Source: a virus. From it: DNA of 37,678 nt. Location of the stretch: positions 1 through 37,678 of the IMG/VR virus record IMGVR_UViG_3300023174_000358, one strand, 5' to 3'. The translations under genes and the position numbers were made by a program. This document shows, piece by piece, positions 1-8,003 of this stretch. The first letter of the stretch is position 1. Every line of letters starts with the position of its first letter. The notes beneath the pieces are model-generated. The model was not told the origin of the DNA, ran no database searches, and saw only the letters and a program-made list of their open reading frames with translations.

Positions 1-144
1 AAGCAACGTTCGAAATAGTAGCGTAGGTGTTGCTTAGGTTATTGATATTCGTTTGTAGCGTCGAACCAGTCAAAGCAACGTTCGAAATAGTAGCGTAGGT
101 GTTGCTTAGGTTATTGATATTCGTTTGCAAGGTTGAGCCAGTGC
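1..144. repeat. Tandem 72-bp repeat within a fibre gene
   Basis: Bases 1-55 recur exactly at 73-127, giving a period of 72 bp (24 codons); the remaining 17 bases of each unit have diverged. The unit encodes one turn of a stalk-like repeat. A weaker relative is visible near 890-940. More copies may lie beyond the left edge. Confidence 0.9.
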
Positions 145-2122
145 TTGCAAGATTAGCTGAAGTAGCATAAAGAGCTGGAGTTACTTGTACGCCACTTACT
201 TGTAGTCCCATTCCATTTTGAAAATTAGTATTATCATTGTCAATAGAAATGCCAACATATGATCCAAGAAAATTAAAGGGAGGCCCACCAACTCCAGTTC
301 TATAAATGTTTACAGTTCTTGCCGTATTATTACCAAGACCAAAATTATTTATATTAAAATTACCATATACATTATGTGTTCCACTACTAGCAGTTATAGT
401 TGGGCCAGCAAACATATTAAATCCACCAAATGTCCTACCCCCAACAAAATTTTGACCAGTTCCAGCGTATAAATTTATATTACCAGCAGCTTCACCAAAA
501 GTTGTTCCATTTCCAGCGCTTATATTAATGTCTCTAGTAGAGGTATTACCAGCCGCAATAGTAATTCCCCCATTACCTGAAATAGTCGATAAAAATACTC
601 TAGATAAATTTAAATTTCCACTAGGATTTATGTTAATGTTGTTACCAGTTATTGTAACATCTCTTAGATTACCACTTTGACTTTGTTGTGAACCTATAAT
701 TAAATTATTATTTTGCCAACCGAATAATCCAAATTCACCAGAGTTAGTTCCTGTACGATTAAATACTCTTATTGATTGAGGATTTGTGCCACTATAAATA
801 TCTATACCAGAGGTGAAAGTTTTTAATCCATTTATAGTTTGATCTCCAGTCGTGAAAACAATATTACTACTTGAAGAATTTACATAACCACTTAAATTGT
901 TAATATTGGTTTGAAGGGTAGAACCAGTATTAAAAAGTTGAATATCGCTAGCAAAAATTGTGTCTAAGGTTCCAGTATATCCTGTGAACAAACCGCTTAA
1001 ACTATTAATATTATTACTTAAATTGAAACCTGTTAATGCTAGATTAGATGTTGTTGCGTATGAACTTAAATCTACTCCTGTTATTAATTTATTTCCGCTA
1101 ACAATTGGAAATACATCAAAAGTTTTAATTCCAGAAATAGTTTGATTACCAGTCGTATAAACAATGGTATTTGGTAAACTAAAGTTAATAACTTCACCGC
1201 TTAATAATACTCCAGTACCATTTACAATCGGACGATTTGTTAAACTAACTCCACCACTTATAATATTTATATCTACTCCAGAAATACTTAGAGTATCAAT
1301 ATTATTTAAATCAAGAGCATTAAAAACTCCACTTCCAGAAACATTAATATTATTAAGAAAAGTTTTATTACCAGATATGTTTTGATCGCCAGTATTATAA
1401 ACTATACTATCTGGTAAAACAGAATCAATTGTATCATTAAACCATATTCCACTTAAAGAATCATATCTTATAATATTTTTATCTGCTAATGCATTTCTAT
1501 GATTTATATTTACGTTATGAAGTTCTTCCAACTCAAAACCATTTTGAATTTTAACAAACACTTCTCCTTGATTAGCATGCTTTCTAGTAAGTACTCCAAG
1601 ATAAACAAGATGATTAGGTGCATATGGTTTATTAGCTAAACCAAAAATTAAACTCCCAGTTGGACCTAACCATATTGGATCTCCTTCTTCTCCAGCATTT
1701 GTATTAAAACCTTGCAGCAAACCTTCAGTTACTATTGTTCCTTGAGCGTTTTGAGCTAAACTAGTTTGATATACTAATCCTAAAGTCTTTGATGATGTTT
1801 GTTCTCCGCTATTGCTCGCTAATTTAACTAAAATATTTGTTCCTGCTGCGCTAGATACATAAACTGGTTGACCTTTATATATTGTAGAACCATTATTATT
1901 TTTTATATTTATTTGTGCACTATAGAGTACTCCGCTAATTGTAGTGCTCACTTCTCCACTTAATAAAACTGGAATTGTACCAACAGTAGGTCTTATTGTA
2001 AAGTCTTTTAATCCACTTATATTTTGATCGCCAGTATTATAAACTAAATTAGGTGCAACAGCCTCATAAGAAAATCTTCCAGTACTGCTTACTAACGTTT
2101 TAGCTTTAAAAATCTGTGCCAT
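1..2122 (-). CDS. Large modular tail-fibre-like protein, 3' end beyond the window
   Basis: An open frame begins MAQIFKAKTL at 2122 and runs without a stop to the left edge (707 residues visible). The protein is built from a repeated module of the form Y-x-T-G-[DN]-Q-x-I-x-G-x-K-x-F, present at least four times, which also occurs in the fibres at 19213-20733 and 21048-22679. The visible C-terminal part has glycine- and asparagine-rich beta-type sequence, then 24-residue heptad-like repeats (LQTNINNLSNTYATISN type) that suggest a trimeric coiled coil or stalk. Such modules are usual in phage tail fibres and trimeric adhesins; the exact role is inferred. An AAAGGA sequence about 12 bases upstream may be the ribosome site. 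The likely promoter is unusually distant, 100 bases upstream, leaving a leader with two inverted repeats. Confidence 0.75.
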   Translation of the reverse strand, partial: MAQIFKAKTLVSSTGRFSYEAVAPNLVYNTGDQNISGLKDFTIRPTVGTIPVLLSGEVSTTISGVLYSAQINIKNNNGSTIYKGQPVYVSSAAGTNILVKLASNSGEQTSSKTLGLVYQTSLAQNAQGTIVTEGLLQGFNTNAGEEGDPIWLGPTGSLIFGLANKPYAPNHLVYLGVLTRKHANQGEVFVKIQNGFELEELHNVNINHRNALADKNIIRYDSLSGIWFNDTIDSVLPDSIVYNTGDQNISGNKTFLNNINVSGSGVFNALDLNNIDTLSISGVDINIISGGVSLTNRPIVNGTGVLLSGEVINFSLPNTIVYTTGNQTISGIKTFDVFPIVSGNKLITGVDLSSYATTSNLALTGFNLSNNINSLSGLFTGYTGTLDTIFASDIQLFNTGSTLQTNINNLSGYVNSSSSNIVFTTGDQTINGLKTFTSGIDIYSGTNPQSIRVFNRTGTNSGEFGLFGWQNNNLIIGSQQSQSGNLRDVTITGNNININPSGNLNLSRVFLSTISGNGGITIAAGNTSTRDINISAGNGTTFGEAAGNINLYAGTGQNFVGGRTFGGFNMFAGPTITASSGTHNVYGNFNINNFGLGNNTARTVNIYRTGVGGPPFNFLGSYVGISIDNDNTNFQNGMGLQVSGVQVTPALYATSANLASTGSTLQTNINNLSNTYATISNVALTGSTLQTNINNLSNTYATISNVA

Positions 2123-2222
2123 TTTTCTTTTTATTCCTTTTGTTGGTTTTTAGGCCAATCTGTCGCTTTTTACGGCGAACTAAAGAGTAAAAGAATTATT
2201 AATTCTATTATTCTAGTGAATA

Positions 2223-2228
2223 TTACAC
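2223..2228 (-). promoter_or_regulatory. GTGTAA promoter-like element, long leader
   Basis: Minus-strand TAGTGTAATATT lies 100 bases before the ATG at 2122, the longest spacing in the set. It sits inside an inverted repeat, CTAGTG / CACTAG, at 2213-2218 and 2226-2231. The leader also has a 7-bp palindrome with one central base at 2192-2206 and a short TCGC/GCGA stem at 2163-2178. Confidence 0.5.
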
Positions 2229-2232
2229 TAGA

Positions 2233-2901
2233 TTAATTTTGTGTTGATGCGAAAGTATGGATTTTTACATCATTTTCTAAAACATTATCAGAAAGTAATC
2301 CTGTATATCCAGTTGTGCTAATTGATTTTATAGATAAATTATACATTACATCTCCAGCAACCTCAAGGGTAGCTTGAACCTTTGGTGGTGTTATACCAGC
2401 AAAAACTACTGGATAATTAATTGAATATGCATCTGCTCCAGGAGCTAAAGTTGTTGTAAATACTTGATTGCTTGTTTTTGCGACATATGTTGCATTTACA
2501 TAACCACTAAAATTGTTAATGTTTGTTTGTAGAATATTTCCAGTTGTGGCAAGATTTGTGCTTAGAGTATTTCCAGTTGTGGCAAGATTTTGAGTTAAAG
2601 TATCAACTAAACCTTGAAAATATCCACTATTTCCTACTACTGTGATTTGACCAAGTCCAGCATCTACTTGAATAGTAACTCCATTACTACCAGTTATATT
2701 AATTGCACCTGTTAAACCATTTATGCTATCTACATTAGCGTCTGCTTGGTTAATTAAACTTTGTAGATAACCACTTACTCCAGTAAGCTCACTATAATAT
2801 GCAAGACCACTATTTCCAAAACCAAGTCTTAACTTTTCTCCACCAGCTACTGGGGTTAAATTGTATCCGCTTAATCTAATATGTTTAAATGCGCTTATCA
2901 T
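2233..2901 (-). CDS. Tail-fibre-like protein with H-type-lectin-like C-terminus
   Basis: A 222-residue protein. The middle carries stalk-like repeats (N-L-A-T-T-G-N twice, then LQTNINNFSGYVNATY) closely related to those of the next gene downstream (1-2122). The last 70 residues, from about A-P-G-A-D-A-Y, match the C-terminal module of the upstream neighbour (2939-3511): a D-x-Y-x-[VI]-x-[FY]-P start, a central D-x-[MA]-Y, and T-G-[YF] followed by S-D. This pattern recalls the beta-sandwich H-type lectin-like domains of phage fibres; that assignment comes from pattern memory, not a search. AAAAGGA lies 13 bases before the ATG, and a GTGTAA element lies 24 bases before it. Probably a receptor-binding or fibre-tip protein. 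Confidence 0.7.
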   Translation of the reverse strand: MISAFKHIRLSGYNLTPVAGGEKLRLGFGNSGLAYYSELTGVSGYLQSLINQADANVDSINGLTGAINITGSNGVTIQVDAGLGQITVVGNSGYFQGLVDTLTQNLATTGNTLSTNLATTGNILQTNINNFSGYVNATYVAKTSNQVFTTTLAPGADAYSINYPVVFAGITPPKVQATLEVAGDVMYNLSIKSISTTGYTGLLSDNVLENDVKIHTFASTQN

Positions 2902-2925
2902 AAATTTTTATTTCCTTTTATACTA

Positions 2926-2931
2926 TTACAC
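2926..2931 (-). promoter_or_regulatory. GTGTAA promoter-like element
   Basis: Minus-strand ATGTGTAATAGTATA ends 24 bases before the ATG at 2901. This start belongs to the long-spacer class and has a Shine-Dalgarno-like AAAAGGA between element and start. The element begins a few bases after the stop of 2939-3511. Confidence 0.6.
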
Positions 2932-2938
2932 ATAATTT

Positions 2939-3511
2939 TTATTTTTTAACTTGAATATTTAAATAATAACCATTATTTAATAAGGTATCACTAAAATTTA
3001 TATAAAATCCAGTAGAATTAATATTACCTATATTAAAGTAATAGGCCATATCATCTACTATATTTTGAAAAGTGCAAACTACAGATTTTGGGCTAGAAGT
3101 TAGCACTTGTGGAAATTGTACATAATAACTATCAGATCCTTGAGGCGTTAGATTAGCTTTGTAACCAATAACATTTTCTGCTTCAAAATAACCGCTTAAT
3201 GGAGCAGCATTAATTATAATTGATTTGTAAGGGTTTTGAGAAGGATCTGTTGATATACTAACGCCTGTTCGACCAATAAATCTTAATGTTTCTATTCCAG
3301 TTGGAATTAAATCTGGTTGTCCAGTTACATTTATTGTTTTAAAATAATCAGCAACTCCAGGTGGTCCTGGTGGTCCTTCTGGTCCTTGTGGGCCAGGAAT
3401 AAAAACATTTGCATTACCTGGAAAACTTGGTGATGTTACATCTGTTGTAATTTGCGTTGGTAAAATAACATCCACACTGATCCCACAAGAATCATTACAT
3501 GAATTAGACAT
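2939..3511 (-). CDS. Fibre-like protein with a short collagen-like segment and lectin-like C-terminus
   Basis: A 190-residue protein. The N-terminus has four cysteine and aspartate-rich positions (S-C-N-D-S-C-G). Residues around 38-53 contain GPQGPEGPPGPPG, four Gly-X-Y triplets typical of a short collagen-like trimerisation segment. The C-terminal 70 residues resemble the end of 2233-2901 (D-S-Y-Y-V-Q-F-P, D-D-M-A-Y-Y, S-T-G-F). It starts six bases after the stop of 3518-3892 and has no GTGTAA element of its own, so it is read from the same unit. Trimeric fibre or baseplate appendage is the likely role; no homologue was recognised by name. Confidence 0.7.
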   Translation of the reverse strand: MSNSCNDSCGISVDVILPTQITTDVTSPSFPGNANVFIPGPQGPEGPPGPPGVADYFKTINVTGQPDLIPTGIETLRFIGRTGVSISTDPSQNPYKSIIINAAPLSGYFEAENVIGYKANLTPQGSDSYYVQFPQVLTSSPKSVVCTFQNIVDDMAYYFNIGNINSTGFYINFSDTLLNNGYYLNIQVKK

Positions 3512-3517
3512 AAAATT

Positions 3518-3892
3518 TTAAAAAGATGTTACTTCTGGACCTACAATAAATTTTCCTCGAATTAGTTTTATAGAATTACCAGTTGGTACTCCATAAGGAA
3601 ATCTTTCAATATCATAAACAAAAGAACCGACTGGGATGCTTGCCATTGTATATGATGGAATATTTATATCAACTAATCCAGAAGCATAAAGAGATCCGCT
3701 TACTCCACTTTTAATAACTGGAGCTAAATCGAGTATAAGTCCAGATAATCCTGTAAAACCATAAGCATACTTTACTACTCCCCTTACATTATATCCACTT
3801 AAATTAATTGGGGAATTATTTTCATTTTTTATAGAAAGACATATTTGTAAATTATCGCCTTGAATTGTGTTTATATTATATGATGTTGCCAT
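3518..3892 (-). CDS. Small beta-rich virion-like protein
   Basis: A 124-residue protein with the pattern I-x-Q-G-D-N, N-L-S-G-Y-x-V-x-G, I-P-x-G-x-F-x-Y-D-I-E and a final G-x-F-x-V-x-P-E-V-T. I have seen this arrangement in short proteins encoded near phage fibre and neck genes, where it suggests an immunoglobulin-like or BppU-like beta-sandwich. The function is not established. It heads a two-gene unit with 2939-3511. The GTGTAA element ends 8 bases before the ATG and there is no Shine-Dalgarno sequence, so the start may be leaderless. Confidence 0.65.
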   Translation of the reverse strand: MATSYNINTIQGDNLQICLSIKNENNSPINLSGYNVRGVVKYAYGFTGLSGLILDLAPVIKSGVSGSLYASGLVDINIPSYTMASIPVGSFVYDIERFPYGVPTGNSIKLIRGKFIVGPEVTSF

Positions 3893-3900
3893 ATAATAAA

Positions 3901-3906
3901 TTACAC
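3901..3906 (-). promoter_or_regulatory. GTGTAA promoter-like element, 8-base spacing
   Basis: Minus-strand AATGTGTAATTTATTATATG places the element exactly 8 bases from the ATG at 3892, with no purine-rich ribosome site between them. One of six starts with this exact spacing. Confidence 0.65.
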
Positions 3907-3937
3907 ATTTAATTTAATAATACTTTACAATAATCAA

Positions 3938-6900
3938 TTACAAACTAGTACCACTTTTAATAACATTATTTATTAATGTTCCATTGATAAATTCATATCT
4001 ATTTACTGATTCTGAGGTTGGCACAAACATTTGATTAAATTCACCAACAACATTCCATAGGATAATTTTATTAGATGCACCAGTTACATTTATTGCTAGA
4101 GCTTTGTTTGTGCTATCTCCAGATAATGACATTCCCCATGTTGGACTTCCATATGAAGCAGAATTAGTAATTTGATCATTTACAATGATTAATGAATTAT
4201 TTCTATTTATTGCTGTAACATTTCTTGTTTCTGTTTTAATATTTGCTAGTCCTGTTTCAGAAGCTACTACATTTAATATGCCATTCCAAATATGACCAGA
4301 TCTTAAAAATGCTTTTCCAGAAGTATAGTTTTCACTAGAATAAACTCCATCTAATGTTAGTTCTTGAGGAATTAGAGAATTTCCACTTGTAATTCCTTTC
4401 CAAATTAATTGGGTTTTTTGAGATGATCCTTCTCTTATTGAAGCTATTGGTCCAGCAGCAAATGCTAATTCGCCATAATTTCTAGTTTTTGCTTTATATC
4501 CTAAAGCAATACTTGCTTCACTAGTTGTAACATTTGAGCTTCCTAAGATATATGATTTATAACTCGTGCCCCAGTTACTATGACCAAAAATTCCTACTTC
4601 AGTATTTGAGCTTACATTATCATTTCCAAAAATAATTGAATTATTGTTAGAATTATTATTACCACTAAATACAAAATTATTTGAACCAACTACATTAGAA
4701 TCTGATGCAAAAACTGTATTTTTAAATCCAACTGCTAAAGTTGAAGTTGTTCGGCCTAATTCATTTTCTCCACCTAGAACCAAACCTTTAACTGCAGATG
4801 TTATAAAATTACGATCACCAAGAATAGAGAGGTAATTTGTTCCTGTGCCTTGAATTACATTATAATAACCAACTACATTATTTACTGATCCAGAAATATC
4901 AAGAATTGTATTTGCATTTCCTAACACTGTACTAAATTGACCTAATGTAGTATTATTTAATCCAAATGTGTAATTTTTTGTACCAGAACTAGTGTTACCT
5001 ATTCCAATTGCTGCTCCATAAGATTGTGTTCCTTGATTTCCTAAACCTAATAATATAGAATGAAAACCACCTTGTTCAACTTGACCTATACCTACTAAAA
5101 CATTTGAACTCTTAAAACCATTAAATCCTGTTGGAGTTCTTATTCCAGTAACAACTCCAGATACTCCAGTAAAATATCTTACTCCTTGTCTTATGATTGC
5201 ATTGCTATTACCAATTAATATATTATCATTTGATGTATCAAATGCTTCATTTTGAATACCATATATTACGTTTCTTGTACCCGTGGAAGTATTGAAGTGT
5301 CCAACTAAAACATTTCTTCCTTGGAAATATGGCCAAGTATCATTTGGATATCCCCATGGAGTGCGTTGTCCTTGTGCATTAGGTATTGTTTTTAATGCTC
5401 CTGAACCAAAATATCCACCACTTGTTACAATGCCAGTTGCATCTTCAAATTTTTGGAACAAGGCAGTATTTTGAATTCCTATTAAAATATTTTCATAACC
5501 ACCATGATTTAAATTTCCAATTGTAATCGCAGGATTATATCTTCTTATAAATGTTTTTGTTCCAGGTGCATCACCAGAATAATCTATCCATGGAACAACA
5601 TGATTAAGATCTCCGATTTGAATATTTTTTAAATTGCCCTCTGTATCATCGACAAGTCTTCCGCCAGTATATCCAAAATAAACACCTCTTCTGTTTCCTA
5701 CAAATCCTGTTTCCATTCCTACTGATTCTAATAAATTATTTGGACCATAAGTTACAGTTCTTAAATTAATTTGTGGAGTTAATAGAACTCCATTTGTAAA
5801 GTTTAAATTTAATGCAAATGATTCTGGATTAAACGCTCTACTAAGACCATCAGTTATTAAACCTGCTCCTCTAAAAGCGTATCCACTTTTTATTCCACCA
5901 ACTCCAGTGAAATCCCAGCCACTTATAGTACCTCTACTTCCGATAACAAATGAATCTGTTGCTCCATGTATTTCATTATAAAAACCACCTAATACAGAGC
6001 TATAATTTCCACTTACAATTCTATTTTGTGCTCCGCCTAAAATTGATGCAACACAACCACCATTTACAATACAATTAAATTGCCCACCACCAATTACTGC
6101 TGCGTCTGGCAATTGTTCTAAATCATTAAATTTTCTAAAACATTGACCCCAATATCTCATATCTATAGTATTATTACCAATCCGATTGCAGAATCCTCCA
6201 CCAACTACTGCTCTATGGCCTACAGCTTCATTACCCATTCCGCCTATCATACTAGGAGCATTTCCTAAAAGATAATTACAGCAACCACCACCTAATACCA
6301 TTAAAGAAGAATACGCTTCATCTCCAGGACCACAATGGCCAACTTGATTCATTGCTCCTGCACCAAAAAAAGACATAGTGGCGCTTACGGTATTAAGTTT
6401 TCCTGCTCCAATAAAACTATCTCCGTGAATACTATATGGATAACATGTAATGCAGTTACTCTCGCCTCCACCAATAAAAGAAGCTCCAAGACAAACTCTA
6501 TTAGTAGAACCACCACCAATCACTGAACCACCAGCATTACAACATATGTAATTATTTATACCTCCACCAATAAATGCCCGTGTGGAATTTTCAATTGTAT
6601 TGCCGACTCCACCAGCTATAACACTTTCGATAGTATTATCGCATATATCATTATATGATCCACCACCAATGGTATTACATGAATTATTAGATCCTCCTAG
6701 GCAATTACAAGTTCCACCAGCTATAGTATTGAAGCTATTCGCGCGAATGTCATTTCTATATCCTCCTCCAATAATATTGTTGCTTTTATAAGTAACAGAA
6801 TCAGAAGAAGATGTAATCGTAGAACAAGAACCGCCACCAATTACAGAATTAACATTATTTCTTATGAGATTGCAATTTCCTCCAAGTATAGAGTTATTAT

Positions 6901-7420
6901 TTCCATCAAATGTATTTTTCATTATGATGTTTTTACTGAAATCACCATAGTTATCTTTACCACCACTGGTTGCATTTACAGTAAAATTATTTCTGTCATC
7001 ATAAGTTATAGCTGATCTAGTATCAACTGTATAATAACTATTACTGCTTGGGCTATAAGTTCCTGTTGTATTACATGCGCCTTTAGCGATATAAACTTCA
7101 TCTGACCCTAGATTAACTGAAGCATAACTATAAGGGAAATTTCCAGCACCACCCCCCCCAAATTCATCATCGATTACGTAATTGCTTCTGTTTTTTTCTA
7201 TTAAATATTTATAATTTCCAGAAGTTAAATAAGCAGGAGCTGGTCTTCCTTGATCGCGCCAATATGGAACAAAATTACTCCCACCTTCCCTGTATGCTCT
7301 TGTTATTTGAGAATAATATCCACTATCATCTACTTTTAATTCAGCAAAACCATTTCCAGTTTTTAATTGCAAATAAAATGTTCCAGTTGTGACTTGTCCT
7401 GTTGATGGTGTTGCTGGCAT
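3938..7420 (-). CDS. Giant GGG-repeat beta-helix fibre (1160 residues)
   Basis: The largest gene in the window. After a 100-residue N-terminal part comes a long array of short repeats of the form I-[GA]-G-G-x-x-N-x-I, spaced about 12-20 residues apart, in residues about 170-500 and more loosely to about 1000. This resembles the head repeats of trimeric autotransporters and suggests a left-handed beta-roll fibre. The first half is rich in cysteine at repeat turns (C-N-C, Y-I-C-C, G-G-C-C, N-C-I), which is unusual for a phage protein made in the cytoplasm. It shares repeat style with 19213-20733 and 21048-22679. AGGAG lies 12 bases before the ATG. Likely a receptor-binding fibre; that is inference. 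Confidence 0.75.
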   Translation of the reverse strand: MPATPSTGQVTTGTFYLQLKTGNGFAELKVDDSGYYSQITRAYREGGSNFVPYWRDQGRPAPAYLTSGNYKYLIEKNRSNYVIDDEFGGGGAGNFPYSYASVNLGSDEVYIAKGACNTTGTYSPSSNSYYTVDTRSAITYDDRNNFTVNATSGGKDNYGDFSKNIIMKNTFDGNNNSILGGNCNLIRNNVNSVIGGGSCSTITSSSDSVTYKSNNIIGGGYRNDIRANSFNTIAGGTCNCLGGSNNSCNTIGGGSYNDICDNTIESVIAGGVGNTIENSTRAFIGGGINNYICCNAGGSVIGGGSTNRVCLGASFIGGGESNCITCYPYSIHGDSFIGAGKLNTVSATMSFFGAGAMNQVGHCGPGDEAYSSLMVLGGGCCNYLLGNAPSMIGGMGNEAVGHRAVVGGGFCNRIGNNTIDMRYWGQCFRKFNDLEQLPDAAVIGGGQFNCIVNGGCVASILGGAQNRIVSGNYSSVLGGFYNEIHGATDSFVIGSRGTISGWDFTGVGGIKSGYAFRGAGLITDGLSRAFNPESFALNLNFTNGVLLTPQINLRTVTYGPNNLLESVGMETGFVGNRRGVYFGYTGGRLVDDTEGNLKNIQIGDLNHVVPWIDYSGDAPGTKTFIRRYNPAITIGNLNHGGYENILIGIQNTALFQKFEDATGIVTSGGYFGSGALKTIPNAQGQRTPWGYPNDTWPYFQGRNVLVGHFNTSTGTRNVIYGIQNEAFDTSNDNILIGNSNAIIRQGVRYFTGVSGVVTGIRTPTGFNGFKSSNVLVGIGQVEQGGFHSILLGLGNQGTQSYGAAIGIGNTSSGTKNYTFGLNNTTLGQFSTVLGNANTILDISGSVNNVVGYYNVIQGTGTNYLSILGDRNFITSAVKGLVLGGENELGRTTSTLAVGFKNTVFASDSNVVGSNNFVFSGNNNSNNNSIIFGNDNVSSNTEVGIFGHSNWGTSYKSYILGSSNVTTSEASIALGYKAKTRNYGELAFAAGPIASIREGSSQKTQLIWKGITSGNSLIPQELTLDGVYSSENYTSGKAFLRSGHIWNGILNVVASETGLANIKTETRNVTAINRNNSLIIVNDQITNSASYGSPTWGMSLSGDSTNKALAINVTGASNKIILWNVVGEFNQMFVPTSESVNRYEFINGTLINNVIKSGTSL

Positions 7421-7455
7421 TATCTTAATTTCTCCTAGTATTTATTATATGTAAT

Positions 7456-7461
7456 TTACAC
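7456..7461 (-). promoter_or_regulatory. GTGTAA promoter-like element
   Basis: Minus-strand TAAGTGTAAATTACATATAATAAATA lies 35 bases before the ATG at 7420 in the long-spacer class, with AGGAG downstream of it. A better TATAAT-like sequence (TATAAT) follows directly, so the exact -10 is ambiguous here. Confidence 0.5.
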
Positions 7462-7505
7462 TTAAAAATACTAAATAAATTTTAATTTTTAAAAAAAACT
7501 AAAAA

Positions 7506-7527
7506 AATCATTAATTTCTTAATGATT
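7506..7527 (-). terminator. Rho-independent terminator after the SAP-like gene
   Basis: Perfect 9-bp arms AATCATTAA / TTAATGATT enclose a four-base loop that reads GAAA on the minus strand, followed by a T-rich tract (TTTTTT, then further T runs). It begins directly after the stop codon of 7531-7878 and separates the head block from the giant fibre unit. Confidence 0.85.
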
Positions 7528-7530
7528 ATT

Positions 7531-7878
7531 TCAACGACCTTCAGATAAAACATCTTTAGCGGTTTTATCTAATTTAACATAGTTAATTTTTTGTTTTGGT
7601 ACGTTGTATAAAGAAGTATGTTTTTTAAATTCTTTAACTAGTCTTTTAATAAGAGTTTCTCTGTCGTCTACTGGAATTAATCCAAATTTACTAGCATGAG
7701 CTTGTAGATCGCTCTTATTCATTTCTTTTAATGAAAGAAGATACTCAGATTCATCTAGAGTCTTATATTTGCGGATTCCATCATCTCCCCAAATTTGATC
7801 TAGTGTTCTATATTCTTTTTCTTCTGTTTTCCCGTGAGTTTGAGACAATTCACCTATATTTTTTACTTTTTTCTTCAT
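7531..7878 (-). CDS. SAP-like small protein downstream of the major capsid gene
   Basis: A 115-residue charged protein. Residues about 50-88 (L-K-E-M-N-K-S-D-L-Q, then F-G-L-I-P-V-D-D-R-E-T-L-I) have the helix-turn-helix layout of a SAP or Rho N-terminal-like domain, a small nucleic-acid-binding or tethering fold. It has its own promoter-like element, AAAGGAG 6 bases before the ATG, and its own terminator. Its position after the capsid gene suggests a head-associated or DNA-binding role, but none is demonstrated. Confidence 0.65.
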   Translation of the reverse strand: MKKKVKNIGELSQTHGKTEEKEYRTLDQIWGDDGIRKYKTLDESEYLLSLKEMNKSDLQAHASKFGLIPVDDRETLIKRLVKEFKKHTSLYNVPKQKINYVKLDKTAKDVLSEGR

Positions 7879-7905
7879 ATTTTTCTCCTTTTACCTTACA
7901 AGGGG

Positions 7906-7911
7906 TTACAC
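7906..7911 (-). promoter_or_regulatory. GTGTAA promoter-like element
   Basis: Minus-strand TTCGTGTAACCCC lies 27 bases before the ATG at 7878, with AAAGGAG close to the start. It lies just downstream of the capsid-gene terminator, so the SAP-like gene is insulated from capsid transcription. Confidence 0.6.
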
Positions 7912-7945
7912 GAAAACTAAAAATGGGGGAACAAATAAAAATAAA

Positions 7946-7973
7946 AAACCCCTAGGATTTCTCCTAGGGGTTT
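7946..7973 (-). terminator. Strong rho-independent terminator after the capsid gene
   Basis: Perfect 12-bp arms AAACCCCTAGGA / TCCTAGGGGTTT enclose a GAAA loop when read on the minus strand, followed by TTTTTATTTTTATT. The GC-rich core, GNRA-type loop and U-tract make this the strongest terminator in the window, 30 bases after the capsid stop codon. Confidence 0.95.
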
Positions 7974-8003
7974 CTTAATAAGTTTAAGTCTTGCTTAAGT
8001 TAA

